NCBI RefSeq assembly: GCF_002288925.2
Contig: NW_022098067.1
Span: 1,198,707 to 1,262,706 of the forward strand
Direction of reading: 5' to 3'
From: Delphinapterus leucas
Lineage: Eukaryota; Chordata; Mammalia; Artiodactyla; Monodontidae
DNA: 64,000 nucleotides
Shown: positions 10,205 to 22,270 of the stretch, in pieces
How the letters are laid out: each line of letters starts with the position of its first letter
How positions within the stretch are numbered: the stretch's first letter is position 1
The notes under the pieces: generated by a model
Database searches by the model: none
What the model saw: the letters and a program-made list of their open reading frames with translations, nothing else
What the model was told of the DNA's origin: nothing
Made by a program: the position numbers and the translations under genes

Positions 10205-12000
10205 CTTTGTGACATCTTTGTCTGCTTTTGGTATCAGGGTGATGGCGGGCTTGTAGAATGAGTTTGGGGATTTTCCTACCTCTGCTATATTTTGGAAGAG
10301 TTTGAGAAGGATAGGTGTTATCTCTTCTCTAAAGGTTTGATAGAATTCACCTGTGAAGCCATCTGGTCTTGGGCTATTGTTTGTTGGAAGTTTTTTGGGG
10401 TTTTTTTTGGGGGGGTATGTGAGCCTCTCACTGTTGTGGCCTCTTCCATTGTGGAGCACAGGCTCTAGATGCGCAGGCTCAGCGGCCATGGCTCATGGGC
10501 CTAGCCGCTCTGCGGCATGTGGGATCTTCCCAGACTGGGGCACAAACCTGTGTCCCCTGCATCGGCAGGAGGACTCTCAACCACTGCACCACCAGGGAAG
10601 CCTTGTTGGAAGTTTCTTAATCACAGTCTCAGTTTCAATGCTTGTGATTCACCTGTTTATATTTTCTATTTCTTCCTGTTTCAATCTCAGAAGGCTGTGC
10701 TCTTCTAATAGTTTGTCGATTTCTTCCAGGTTGTCCATTTTATTAGCATATAGTTGCTTGTAGTAATCTCTCATGATCCTTTTTATTTATGCAGTGTCAT
10801 TTGCTACATCTCCTTTTTCATTTCTATTTCTATTGAATTGTTTCTTCTCCCTTTTTTTTCTTGATTAGTCTGGCTAATGATTTATCAATTTTGTTTATGT
10901 TCTCAAAGAACAAGCTTTTCATTCTATTGATTTTTGCTATCATTTCCTTCATTTCTTTTTCATTTATTTCTGATCTGATCCTTATGATTTCTTTCCTTCT
11001 GCTACCTTTGGGGATTTTTTGCTGTTCTTTCTCTAATTGATTTAGGTGTAAGGTTAGGTGGTTTATTTGAGATTTTCCTTGTTTCTCGAGGTAGGGTTGT
11101 ATTGCTATAAACTTCCCTCTTAGAACTGCTTTGCTGCATCCCATAGGTTTTTTTTTGTCGTTGTGCCCATTGTCACTTGTTTCTAGGTGTTTTTTGATTT
11201 CCTCTTTGATTTCTTCAGTGATCTCTCCGTTATTTAGTAGTGTATTGTTTAGCTTCCATGTGTTTGTATTTTTTGCAGAGTTTTTCCTGTAATTGATATC
11301 TAGTCTAATAGTGTTGTGGTCAGAAAAGATAGTTTATCCGATTTCAATTTTCTTAAATTTACCAAGGCTTGATATGTGACCCAAGATATGATCTATTTTG
11401 GAAAATGTTCCATGATCACTTCAGAAGGAAGTGTATTCTGTTGTTTTTGCATGGAATGTCCTATAAATATCAATTAAGCCCATCTCATTTAGTGCATCAT
11501 TTAAATCTGTGTCTCCTTATTTATTTTCATTTTAGATGATCTGTCCATTGGTGAAAGTGGGGTGTTAAAATCACCTACTACGACTGTATTACTGTCGATT
11601 TCCCCTGTTATGGTTGTTAGCATTTACCTTATGTATTGAGGTTCTCCTATTTTGGGTGCATAAATATTTACAATTGTTATAACTTCTTCTTGGATAGATC
11701 CCTTGATCATTATGTAGTGTCCTTCTTTGTCTCTTGTAATAGTCTTTATTTTAAAGTCTATTTTGTCTGATATGAGAATTGCTACTCCAGTTTCTTTTGA
11801 TTTCTATTTTCATGGAATATCTTTTTCCATCCTCTCATTTGTAGTCTTTATGTGTCCCTAGGTCTGAAGTGGGTCTCTTGTGGACAGCATATGTACGGGT
11901 CTTGTTTTTGTATCCATTCAACCAGTCTATGTCTTTTGGTTGGAGCATTTTGTCCATTTACATTTAAGGTAGTTATGGATATGTATGTTCCTATTATCAT
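10205..12000 (-). pseudogene. L1-1 ORF2 relic, endonuclease and RT N-terminal part
   Basis: Start position is at 11998-12000 (ATG on the minus strand, aligned with the ORF2 starts of L1-2 and L1-A). The stretch covers the endonuclease domain and the beginning of RT, including a [17 protein letters not shown] version of the conserved KSPGPDG region near 10370-10300. No long open frame remains. It is interrupted by a SINE at 10394-10602. It joins to 312-2538 across L1-2. Confidence 0.88.
10394..10602 (-). mobile_element. CHR-type tRNA-derived SINE in L1-1
   Basis: Minus-strand SINE with its tail at the left (T/G-rich 10394-10416) and head at the right. Read on the minus strand it starts near GGCTTCCCTGGTGGTGCAG and ends in the GAGAGGCC...ACAGTGAGAGGC block typical of the cetacean CHR family. 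The 13-bp TSD TTGTTGGAAGTTT lies at 10381-10393 and 10603-10615. It inserted in the ORF2 relic of L1-1. These SINEs derive from a tRNA and are mobilised by LINE machinery (family knowledge). Confidence 0.94.
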
Positions 12001-12058
12001 TTTCTTAATTGTTTTGGGTTTGTTATTGTAGGTCTTTTCCTTCTTTTGTGTTTCCTGC

Positions 12059-12944
12059 CTAGAGAAGTTCCTTTAGCATTTGTTGTTAAGCTGGTTTGGT
12101 GTTGCTGAATTCTTTTAGCTCTTGCTTGTCTATAAAAATTTTAACTTCTCCATGGAATCTGAATGAGATCCTTGCTGGGTAGAGTAATCTTGGTTGTAAG
12201 TTTTTCCCTTTCTTCACTTTAAATATGTCCTGCCACTCCCTTCTGGCTTGCAGAGTTTCTGCTGAAAGATCACCTGTTAGTCTTATTGGGATTCCCTTGT
12301 AATTTATTTGTTGTTTTTCCCTTGCTGCTTTTTAATACTTTTTCTTTGTATGTATTTTTGATAGTTTATTTAATATGTGTCTTGGTGTGTTTCTCTTTGG
12401 AATTTATCCTGTATGGGGCTCTCTGCACTTCCTGGATTTCATTGACTATTTCCTTTCCCATATTAGAGAAGTTTTCAGCTATAATCTCTTCAAATTCTTT
12501 CTTGGTCCCTTTCTTTTTCTCTTCTTCTGGGATCCCTATAATTCGAATGTTGGTGTGTTTAGTGTTGTCCCAGAGGACTCTGAGACTGTCCTCAATTCTT
12601 TTCAGTGTTTGGTTTTTTTTTTTCTATTCTGCTCTGTGATAGTTATTTCAACTATTTTATCTTCTAGGTCACTTATCCTTTCTTCTGCCTCAGTTATTCT
12701 GCTATTGATTTCTTCTAGAGAATTTTTAGTTTCATATATTGTGTTGTTAATCATTGTTTTCTCTTTAGTTCTTCTAGGTGCTTGTTAAACGTTTCTCCAT
12801 TCTATTTCCAAGATTTTGGATCATCTTTACTATCATTACACTGAATTCTTTTTCAGGTAGAGTGACTATTTACTCTTCATTTGTTTTTTCTAGTGGGTTT
12901 TTACCTTCTTCCTTCATCTGCTGTGTGTTTCTCTGTCTTCTGAG
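12059..12944 (-). pseudogene. L1-1 ORF1 relic
   Basis: Aligned with L1-2 ORF1. The expected terminator lies at 12059-12061 and the expected start at 12942-12944, where the ATG has become CTC on the minus strand. Coiled-coil and RRM coding regions are recognisable by sequence but full of stops and indels. Non-functional. Confidence 0.82.
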
Positions 12945-13466
12945 TTTGCTTAACTTACTCTGTTTGGGGTCTCCTTTTTGCAGGCTGCAAGATCGTCATT
13001 CCCATTGTTTCTCATGTCTGCCCCCAGTGGCTAAGGTTGGTTCAGTGTGTTGTGTAGGCTTCTTGGTGGAGGTGACTGGTGCCTGTGTTCTGGTGGATGA
13101 GGCTGGGTCTTGTCCTTCTGGTGGGCAGGTCCACGTCTGGTGGGAGGTTTTGGGGTGTCTGTGACCTTATTATGATTTTAGGCAGCCTCTCTGCTAGTGG
13201 GTGGTGTTGTGGTCCTGTCTTGCTAGTTGTTTGCCATATTGTGTCCAACACTGTAGCTTGCTGGTCTTTGAGTGGATCTTGGTCTTTACATTGAGATGGA
13301 GATCTCTGGGATAGCTTCCGCCATTTGATATTATGTGGAGCCAGGAGGTCTCTGTTGGATCAATGTCCTGAACTTGGCTGTCCCACCTCAAAGGCACAGG
13401 CCTGACACTCAGCTGGAACACCATGACCCTGGCAGCCACATGCTCAGAGAAAAAGGGAGAAAATGA

Positions 13467-13502
<36 letters not shown>

Positions 13503-15090
13503 AGAAATAAAATAAAATAAAGTTATCAAAATAAGATTAAAAAATCATTAAAAAGAAAAAAATAAAAGAAAGAAAAAAGAGAGCAAGAAAACCAAAAAAC
13601 TAATCCTCCTGTGATAACAAGCACTGAAAACTATACTAGAAAAAAAAAATGGACAGACCGAACCCAGTACAAATGGTAAAAGCAGAGCTATACAGAGAAA
13701 ATCACACAAAGAAGCATACACATACACAATCACAAAAGGAGGAAAAGGAAAAAAATATATAGATCTATATATTTAAAAAAGGAAGAGTGCAACTGAATCA
13801 ATAAACATATCTACCAATGATAATATACTTTAAATTCTAAACTAAGATAAGCATAAAACCAGAAACTAATTACCTGCAGAAAGCAAACCCCAAGTCTACA
13901 GTTGCTCCCAGTATTAACCACCTCAATTTGGGATGATTCATTTTCTGTTCAGGTATTCCAGAAATGCAAGGTACATCAAGTTTATTATGGAGATTTAATC
14001 CACTTCTCCTGAGGCTGCTGGGAGAAATTTCCCTTTCTCTTCTTTGTTCGCACAGCTCTTGGGGTTCAGCTTTGTATTTGGCCCTGCCTCTGCATGTAGG
14101 TCACCTGAAGGTGTCTGTTCCCTGCCCAGACATGACGGAGTTAAAGCAGCAGCTGATTCAGGGTCTCTGGCTCACTCAGGCCTGGGGGAGGGAGGGGTAC
14201 AGAATGAGGGGTGGGCCTGCAGTGGCAGAGGCCAGTGTGACATTGCAACAGCCTGAGGTGTGCCGTGTGTTCTCCTGGGGACGTTTTCCAGGGATCACGG
14301 GACCCTGGCAGTGGCAGGCTGCACAGGCTCCCTTTAGGGGGTGTGGATAGTGACTTGTGCTTGCACACAGGCTTCTTGGTGGCTGTAGCAGCAGCTTTAG
14401 CATTTCATGCCCATATCTGGTGTCCATGCTGATAGCCGTGGCTTGTGCCCCTTTCTAGAGCTCATTTAGGTGGTGCTCTGAATCCCCTTTCCTTGTGCAC
14501 CCGGAAACAATGGTCTCTTGCCACTTCAGCAGTTCCAGACATTTTCCTGGACTCCCTCCCAGATAGGTGTGGCACAGTAGCCCCCTTCAGGCTGTGTTCA
14601 CACAGCCAACCCTAGGCATCTCCCTGGGATATGACCTCCGAAGCCAGAGCCTCAGCTCCCAGCCCCCACCTGCCTTGGCAGGTGAGCAGACAAGCCTCTC
14701 AGGCTTGTGAGTGCTGGTTGGCACTGATCCTCTGTGTGGGAATCTCTCTGCTTTGCCCTCTGCACCCCTATTGCTGCACTCTCTTGTGTGGCTCTGAAGC
14801 TTCCCCCCTGCCACCCTGCATCTTCACCAGTGAAGGGGTTTCTTAGTGTGTGGGAGCTTTTCCTCATTCACAGCTCCCTTCCAGAGGTGCAGATCCTGTC
14901 CCTATTCTTTTGTCTCTGTTTTTCTTTTGCCCTACTCAGGTACGTGGGAGTTTTCTTGACTTTGGGGAAGTCTGATTTCTTCTGCCAGTGTTCAGTAGGT
15001 GTTCTGTAGGAGTTGTTCCACATGTAGATGTATTTCTGATGTATTTATGGGGAGGAAGATGATCTCCATGTCTTCCTCCTCTGCCATCTT
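12945..15090 (-). promoter_or_regulatory. L1-1 5' UTR, decayed
   Basis: Matches the 5' UTR of L1-2 along most of its length, with a short (GAAA)n tract at 13464-13502 and no 300-bp duplication. Many CpG sites of the younger copies are TG or CA here, as expected of an old methylated promoter. An A-rich insertion-like stretch near 13740-13900 is not found in L1-2. Confidence 0.75.
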
Positions 15091-15415
15091 GAAAGTCTCT
15101 CTCAATTTGACCATTTTATCACTATTTAATGTCCTCCTTTGTCTCTTATAATAGTTGTGGCTCAAAACATATTTTGTCTGATATTATGATAGCCATCCCA
15201 GCCATCTTCTGGTTAGTATTTGCATGGAATTTCTTTTTCTATTCTTTCACTTTCAAGTTATTTGTTTTCTTGGATTTAAAGTGGGTCTCTTATAGATAAC
15301 ATTAGTTAGATCATGTTTCTTTTTTTAACCCATTTTCTAATCTTTGCCTTTTTATTGGATAGTTTAATCCATTTACATTTGAAGTGATTACTGATAAGAA
15401 AGAACTTCCACTTTG
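15091..15415 (-). mobile_element. Older L1 fragment (ORF2 5' region)
   Basis: Minus-strand L1 of an older subfamily. It matches the endonuclease-coding and ORF2-start region by pattern (the TTTTGTCTGATAT and AGTGGGTCTCTTATAGATAAC segments and the CATTTACATTTGAAGTGATTA edge) but is clearly diverged from L1-1 and L1-2. L1-1 starts directly beside it, so L1-1 probably inserted into this older copy, whose other half would lie beyond the left edge. Confidence 0.7.
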
Positions 15416-16419
15416 CTCTTTGTTTTCTATATGGCTTATAACTTTTGTAGTGAGTGTAAATGAATATTCAGCTCAAAAAGAAATTTTTGAAGCAAAGAGA
15501 GGAAAAAGTGTTATAATTGTCCTAAGTTAAAGAAGAAGCTATCTTTATAATTATTATGACAAAACTCTCTTTAGTCTTTAAGTAAGTTTGTTTAGAAAGA
15601 TCCCCTTTGTGAGCTCAAGATCCATGGGGCTTTAGCACTATGACTTACTACCTCCTAACACATTGGCTCTGAAAAAAAAGGTGGAAGTAAAAGAATAATT
15701 TTCACCAGTGTAATTCAACAGTATCCAGCAACGCAATTTTAAAATATCCTATCTTTTAAAAACATAAAAAGAAACTAACATATGTAGAGCTTCTAGTGAG
15801 CTTTAGGCTAGACCCTTTATTTTCTCATTTTGATGGCGACTTGCATTCAGAAGGTAATATCCATTAACTACCTGGTCTTGAGGAGCCTTAATACATTTAA
15901 TTTTCTAATTAAGCCTTTAATCATTGGCCTTCATCTATGTTTATAGTCATTCAGCTTTCTTAGAAGGTCAAAAAATCTTCAATATTCCCAAACAAATTTC
16001 TTTATTACTTTTCCAAAATCTTTTTTATTAAATCACTTTCCAGTGCTTGAGCATAGGACAGAAGCATCCCATTCTCTTCAACGCTTCCCTTAGATAGGCT
16101 AGAACCATCACTCAGCTTTTACCCATATGTTTATCTTTGTGATATATTAAAAATAAACACAACAAAACAAAGACTCTTTTTCTTTTTGGTCACAGACATG
16201 AAGCCAGCCTGGAGAAAGGTGAGATGTTAGCCTTTTGCATTGGAACTGTGGTTTCTAAATTTTAAAAGGAAAAACTTCCTTTAAAAAAGAGCAATAAACT
16301 GACTCTCAATGTATAAAGCATAGACAAACAGAACTATTCAGTTTGAAGTTATAATTAAGGGGGAGGGTGTGGAGGCCTGGAGCTGTGGCCCTCCCCTTAA
16401 GTCTTTATTCCACAATTCT
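15416..16419. other. No recognised feature
   Basis: AT-rich single-copy-looking DNA. No open frame of note, no RNA gene and no clear repeat. A weak MIR-like trace may lie near 15780-15860 but is too short to call. Confidence 0.5.
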
Positions 16420-16600
16420 GCCTACTAGTAATTTTCAACCATGGCTGTATATTAGAATCACCAGGCAGTTTTAAAAAATCCTGCCAGGCTTCTCCCCAGA
16501 CCATTTAAATTAGACTATCTGGGAATAGGACAGAGGCATTAGTATGTTTGAAAAGTCCACAGGTAATTTCGATATGCAACCAAAGTTGGAACCATTGCAA
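16420..16600. mobile_element. MER5-type hAT-Charlie DNA transposon relic
   Basis: The segment reads TTTTCAACCATGGCTG, then TTAGAATCACCAGGCAG, then AATTAGACTATCTGGG, then a TGCAACCAAAGTTGGAACC end. This is the near-palindromic layout of MER5A/MER5B, a non-autonomous hAT element old enough to be shared by placental mammals. A second copy lies at 63755-63915. Confidence 0.85.
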
Positions 16601-17571
16601 GGAAGAGAGAAAGCCATTGAAACAGAGTGTATTTTTTATATGACTGCAGTTGTAGATTTTTTTCTACCATGTAGAATAGCTAGGGATGACAGAAATAGCT
16701 AGATAGCTGGATTAATATAGTTCCCTTTGCTTTGTTGTCATTTCACAAACAACAAGGTTAGAACAGAAGTGAGCTTTTTTAGGCTATGAAAATTTTAGTA
16801 GAATTTATTTAAAAAAATTAAAAACCCATATGTTTGGAACCAAGCAACTTGATCTTTTGTAATTTGACTCCTGAGGAGAATATTTTTCAGATGGTATTAT
16901 GCTAGACGTTAAAAGAAAGAGAAAAATAGAAATCATCCTGTTCCCTACTTTGAAAACTTAAGTGATTAGAGAAAAATCTGTGAGGAATATTTCATTCTTC
17001 TCATTATGTCTATCTTCTATTCTATTAGGAGAGAACAAAGGGAATTAACTAAGAGGCTGTCTGTAGTACCACTAACAGAAAACTTCTCTTTGTCTGATTA
17101 TGATTTGCAGCTATCAAAATGTTGCTCCTTCTGAAGATCACAATTGTAAAGCTTTTTTTTCCCACTCCATTTCAGGGAGCTCTCATTGTCCTTATTGGGT
17201 GTATTGAGCTGAAATAACTTAATGGATTTAGATATTAAAAAATCAAATGAAGAATCAAAACATCCAAGATATAAGTTAGTAACGAACATATTTTGGAAGG
17301 AAAAGTTCACAATTGGTGCAATAAAGTTATGATGAGGTCAGACAGTAAATGAATAGATTGAATAAAGATAGCAATTTCCAAAGGAAACAGACTTGAGCCC
17401 ATTCTAATTTTTAAGGTTTCTTACATTTTGCTTTAAAAGAATTTAATTCCTGCAAAACAATCCTTGTAAGGAAATCTTTGTCCTTTTTTTGCATATTGAG
17501 AGCAAGTTGAGAAAGGAATCCTGGGAAGGGAATTTTTGTTTCTACGCAGTGAAGTCAACTGCTCAGTGAAT
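16601..17571. other. No recognised feature
   Basis: AT-rich DNA without a supported gene. A 70-residue open stretch on the minus strand (17098-17310) has low-complexity composition and no known motif, so it is not called. Confidence 0.5.
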
Positions 17572-18715
17572 ATAGGCACACGTTGGAGATATTGTGGATT
17601 TGGTTCCATGCCACTGCAATAAAGTGAGTCACATTATTATTATTTTTTTGGTTTCTCAGTGCATATAAAGTTATGTTTACAATATACTGGAGTCTATTTA
17701 GTGTGCAATAGCACTGTGTCTAAAACAATGTGCATACCTTCATTTTAAAATACTTAATTGCTAAAATTGCTAACTATCCCAAAAACTAAAAATAAATAAT
17801 AAATAAATGAAATAAAAAAGAGACTTCCCCAGCAGTCCAGTGGTTAAGACTCTGCCTTCCAATGCAGGAGGCGTGGGTTCGATCCCTGATCAGGGAACTA
17901 AGATCCCACATGCTGCAGGGTGCAGCCAAAATCTAAAAAAAAAAAGAAAGAAAGAAGAGAAAAGAAAAAAATGCTAACCATCCTCTGAGCCTTCAGCAAA
18001 TCATAATATTTTTGCTGGTGGAGGGTCTTCCCTTGATGTTGATGGCTGCTGACTGATCAGGGTGGTGGTTGCTGACAGTTGGGGTGACTGTGGCAGTTCC
18101 TTAAAATAAGTCAACAATAAATTTTGCCACATTGATTGACTCGTCCTTTCATGAAGTGTTTCTCTGTAGCATGCAGTGCCATTTGATAACATTTTATCTG
18201 CAGAACTTCTTTTAAAATTGAAGTCACTTAATCTAAATCACTTGTTGTCATTTCAACAGTCATCACAGCATCTTCACCAGGAGTGGATTCCATCTCAAGA
18301 AACCACTTTCTTTGCTCTTCCATATTAAGCAACTCCTCATCTGTTAAGTTTAATATGAGTTTGCAGAAATTCAGTCACATCTTTAGGCTCTACTTCTAAT
18401 TATAGTTCTTGTTATTTCTACTACATTGACAGTTACTTTCTCCACTAAAGAACTGAACCCCTCAAAGTTATCCATGAGGGTTAGAGTCAACTTCTTTCAA
18501 ACTCCTGTTCATGTTGATATTGTGACCTCTTCCCATGAATCACAAATGTTCTTAATGGCATCTAGAATGGGCGATCCTTTCCAGAATATTTTCAATTTAC
18601 TTTGCCCAGATCCATCAGAGGAATTACTATCTATGTCAGAAAGAGCCTTATGAAATAATAAAACTTGAAAGTCAAAATTACTCCTTGATCCATGGACTGC
18701 AGAATATACAGTATA
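17572..18715 (-). mobile_element. Tigger/pogo-type DNA transposon relic
   Basis: The left end carries the Tigger1-like terminal region (GGAGATATTGTGGATTTGGTTCC, with a CTGCAATAAAGTGAGTCAC block). The body is the 3' part of a pogo-family transposase gene read on the minus strand. A recognisable peptide near 18240-18330 is EQRKWFLEMESTPGEDAV, followed by decayed coding sequence with stops. A CHR SINE splits it at 17821-17970; the transposon text continues on both sides (TTGCTAAAATTGCTAACTATC before, ATGCTAACCATCCTCTGAG after). Molecular fossil, no active transposase. Confidence 0.87.
17821..17970 (+). mobile_element. CHR-type SINE in Tigger
   Basis: Plus-strand tRNA-derived SINE. The head reads GACTTCCCCAGCAGTCCAG, and an intact-looking B box GGGTTCGATCCC lies near 17875. 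It ends in an A-rich tail with GAAA repeats. It is the short CHR form seen across cetaceans, hippos and ruminants. It lies inside the Tigger relic. The TSD is obscured by A-rich flanks. Confidence 0.9.
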
Positions 18716-18724
18716 TAGAGTTCA

Positions 18725-19055
18725 ACCTCATGTTTTTGTGACTGTTTTCCATTATACGGATGTATTTAATGGGTTTCATGTTGATGGTTCTAGTTTTTTA
18801 TTATTACTAACAATATTGCAGTGAACCTTCTTGCACATGAATTTGGAATAGTATGCTGGTATATACAAAAACATATTTTTGGCAGTAGTATTACTGAGTC
18901 AAAGAGTACAAGCATTCAAACCATTGACAGACATTGCCTAATTGCCCTTCAAAAGAGCTAAGTAGATTCCCAGCAAAACTGTATGAAGGTGCTTATTTCC
19001 CCATAAACTTGTGAATACTAGACATCATCAAACCTTTTTTTCCTAATCTGATAAA
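18725..19055 (-). mobile_element. Old L1M fragment (ORF2 3' end)
   Basis: Minus-strand relic of the L1 ORF2 C-terminal region, seen from the order of an AATATTGCAGTGAACCTTC block, a TATTACTGAGTCAAAGAGTA block and an ATTGCCCTTCAAAAGAG block. These match the usual L1M C-terminal text with heavy divergence. No open frame. Confidence 0.65.
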
Positions 19056-20730
19056 TAAAAAACAGAATCTCATTTTTATTGAGATATAATACACATACCA
19101 TAAAATTCACCCTTTTAAAGAGTATAATTTAGTGATTTTTAGTATATTCATATTGTTGTGCAACAATCATCACTATCTAATTCCAAATATTTCTGTCACT
19201 CCAGAAAGAAAACACATACTCATTAGTAGTCACTCTTCATTCTCTCCTGCCTTCACCCAGCCCCTGAGAAATGCTAATCTACTTTCTGCTTTTATGAATT
19301 TGCTTATTCTAAACATGTCATATAAATGGAATCATACAATATGTGATCTTTTTCATCTGGCTTTTTTCACTTACAATAAAGTTCAAGGATCACCCATGTT
19401 GTAGAATGAATCAGTATTTCCTTTTCATAGCTGAAAAGTAATAATACTCCAATGTATGGATATACTACAATTTGTTTATTCATCAGCTGATGAACAGAAG
19501 GTGGAAACCTTCTGACTATTATGAATAATGCTGTTATGAACATTCACACTAATTTTTGTGTAAACCTGGGTTTTCAGTTCTCTTGGGCATACATCTAGGA
19601 TTGAAATTGCTTTGTTACACATTAACTCTATCTTTAACATTTGAGGAACTGCCAAATTTTTTCCCAAAGTGGCTGCACCATTTTACATTCCAACTAGTGA
19701 AGTACAAGGGCTCCAATTTCTTCACATCCTTACCAACACTTGTTATTGTATGTCTTTTTTATTATAGCTATCCTAGTGGGTGTGAAATATCTCAAGGTGG
19801 TTTTGATTTGCATTTCCCTAATGAATAATGATATTGAGCAGTTTTTCCTGTGTTTTTTGCCATTTGCCGATCTTTGTTGAAGAAATGTCTGTTTAAATTC
19901 TTTGCTCACTTTTATTATTGAGCTGTTTTTCAATTGCCTAGTTGTAAGAGTTGTTTATATTTTCAGAATACTATACCCTTATCAGATATATGATTTGCAA
20001 ATATTTTCTTCCCTTCTGGGGATTGTCTTTTCACTTTCTTGAGGGTATGCTTTGAAGCAAAATAGTTTTAATTTTGATGAAGTTCAAGTTAGCTTTTTTT
20101 TTTTATTACTTGTGCTTTATGTGTCATACCTAAGAAACCATTGCCTACTCTAAGACCACAAAGATTTATACCTATGCTCTCTTCTAAGAGTTTTATAGTT
20201 TTAGCTCTTACATTTAGATCTTTGATCTAGTTTGAGTTCATTTTTAATATGGTGTGACTGAAGGGTACAACTTTATTGTTTTGCATGTGAATATCCATTT
20301 ACCTATCCCAGCACCACTTGTTGAAAAGACTATTCTTTACCTACTAAATTGTCTTGGGAGCATGTGTATATGTGTAACTGGTTCGCTTTGTTGTAGAGTA
20401 GAGACTAACACACCATTGTAAGGCAATTATACTCCAATAAAAAAAATCAGTTGTCTCTACATTTACCATTTATTTCTGGATTGTCAGTTCTGATCTATGA
20501 TCTGTATGTCTACCCTGATGTTAATGCTGCACAGTTTTTATTATTGTAGATTTGAGGTAAGTTTTGAAATTGGGAAGTGTGAGTTGTCCAATTATTTTCT
20601 TCTTTTTCAAGATTTTTTGGCTATTTGATTCTCTTGCACTCCCATATGAATTTAGGGTCAGCTTATCATTTTCAGCAAGAAGTAAGCTGGGATTTTGATA
20701 AGTATTACTTTGGATCTGTAGATATAGTAG
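19056..20730 (-). mobile_element. Old L1M fragment with 3' UTR and ORF2 C-terminal half
   Basis: Minus-strand L1 of an L1MB-like age. It starts with the 3' UTR edge TTTATTGAGATATAATACAC and AAAATTCACCCTTTTAAAG, then runs through the C-terminal ORF2 region (GAGGAACTGCCAAATTTTT; ATTTGCAAATATTTTCTTCCC) to about 20730. A younger 90-bp L1 tail sits in it at 20356-20446, after which the same L1M text resumes (AAATCAGTTG... then ATTTATTTCTGGATTG). Confidence 0.82.
20356..20446 (+). mobile_element. Very short L1 3'-end insertion
   Basis: About 90 bases matching the last part of the young L1 3' UTR (GTGTAACTGGTTCGCTTTG, then ACACACCATTGTAAGGCAA, CCAATAAA and an A run). It is on the plus strand, opposite to the L1M that hosts it. 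It ends in a polyadenylation signal and A tail. It is an extreme 5' truncation; a TSD could not be settled. Confidence 0.8.
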
Positions 20731-21340
20731 TTCTATTTTTAGTTTTTTGAGGAACCGTCATACTGTTTTCCATAGTGGTTGCACCATTTTACATTCCTAC
20801 AAACAATGAGCACGATTTCCAATTTATCCACATTCTCACCAAACTTTGTTATTTTCTCTTCTTTGTTTTGGTGTGTGTGTGGGGTGGGTAATGACCATAT
20901 TAACAAGTGTGAGATGATGTCTTATTTTCCCGATGATTACTGATGTTGAGCATCTTTTCACTTACCTATTGGTCATTTGTATATTTTTTTTGGAGAAATG
21001 TCTATTCAAGTCTTTTGCCCATTTTAAAACTGGATATTTGCTATTGAATTGTAGGAGCTCCTTACATATTTTGTGTATTACCCCCTTATCAGATATATGG
21101 TTTGCAAATATTTTTTCCCATTCTGTAGGTTTCCTTTTCACTCTGTTGATTTTTTCCATTGCTGTGCAGAAGCTTTTCAGTTTGATGTGGTCTACTACTT
21201 TATCTTTGCTTTTGTTGTCTGTGCTTTTGGTATTATAGCCAACAAATCATTGCCAAGACCATTGTCATAAAACTTTCCCCCTTTGTTTTCTTCTTAGAGC
21301 TTTACAGTTTCAGGTCTTATGTTTAACTGTATAATCTCAA
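20731..21340 (-). mobile_element. L1 fragment, different subfamily, ORF2 C-terminal region
   Basis: Starts with TAGTTCTATTTTTAGTTTTTTGAGGAACC and repeats the region already covered by the preceding L1M (GTGAGATGATGTC; TTTGCAAATATTTTTTCCC), so it is a separate copy. It is minus strand and ends near 21340 with the AGAGCTTTACAGTTTCAGG block. A 65-residue open stretch (20962-21159) preserves ORF2-like [20 protein letters not shown]. Confidence 0.78.
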
Positions 21341-22270
21341 ATATTTTCTATGTATGTGTCTTCTCTGGAATTTTGTATATGGATTCTTAATTAGGGGGAG
21401 CTCATAGTCTCTTGCTCTCTCTGCTGTAACACAGCAGAGAGAGTATATAACACAGCTCTTTTTTGTTCTCAGTGGCTCCTAGGCATCTAGAGTTTATTGA
21501 ATCCTGTCCACACTCTGAGACAGGCAAGAGAGAAACAAGTCCCTCAGGCAGATCCCAAAAAGTTGGAACATTGGAATATGCCTTACTCCCTCTACCTCCT
21601 GATGGAGAGGGCACCAAGCTGTAGTGGCCTCTGGAACAGCATCACCCTGCATTGTTATTTTTTGTTCTAAGTGAACCGAAGACATCTAGGGTATGCCAGG
21701 TCCTATCAGGACTCTGAGACAGGTGAAACAGAAGCTGATTCCTCAATCAGCCTCCCCCAAAAAGTCAACATTGAATGTATGGTACAGTCTTCCTTTTTCC
21801 TCCCCAGGAAGAAGCTGAGGGCTGGAAGTTTCTTCACAATTTTATGGTGCTGTCCTAAGGGGAGAGACTATGGTGAATGGATGCCACGAATTTTCCTACC
21901 TACTTTGATATGGCTGATTTCACGCTTGCTTGGGGTGCAGGGATCTCTTAAATTTCTCACAAGGGGGGTTGGTCCATTAATTATTTTTAAGTTGGTGTAT
22001 CCATGGGAAAAAGGAGAGCCTGGGTCTTTCTATTCTACCATCTTGCTATCATCATCTCCAATCTGTATGCCTTTTATTTCTATTCTGGTGGGCAGGGCAG
22101 TCTCCTGGCATGGTTAGCTGTGCGTCCCAGCAGCACACTTCTGTTGTGGGCACACTGTTGGACAGGGTAGGCCCCCAGCATGTTGTGTAACCTTGCAGCA
22201 CCTGCTGCAGAAACAGTGATGGACAGGGTAGGCCCCTGATGCAGCTGGGTGTGAGGCTAGGTAGCATGTG
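21341..22270 (-). mobile_element. Ancient L1 5' UTR-like stretch with tandem units
   Basis: GC-richer segment between L1 fragments. The text CATTGGTAG is absent, but a CTATTCTACCATCTTGC edge near 22030-22050 resembles the 5' boundary of old L1M elements in reverse. Two units of about 199 bp are repeated: CATCTAG...ACTCTGAGACAGG at 21484-21523 and at 21683-21723, each after a TTTTGTTCT block and followed by an AAAAAGT...ACATTGAAT block. Tandem units are a known design of L1 promoters. Assignment to a named family is uncertain. Confidence 0.5.

Larger units (their letters stand above)
10191..15090 (-). mobile_element. L1-1, 5' half (continues after L1-2)
   Basis: L1-1 resumes exactly after the second copy of the L1-2 TSD (10191-10204). 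On the minus strand it holds the 5' UTR (15090 to 12945), an ORF1 relic (12944 to 12059) and the N-terminal part of ORF2 (12000 to 10205), which contains a CHR SINE. The 5' end is marked by the CTGCCATCTT edge at 15081-15090, the same boundary as in L1-2. Its CpG sites are largely lost. The element inserted into an older L1 whose remains start at 15091. Confidence 0.92.
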
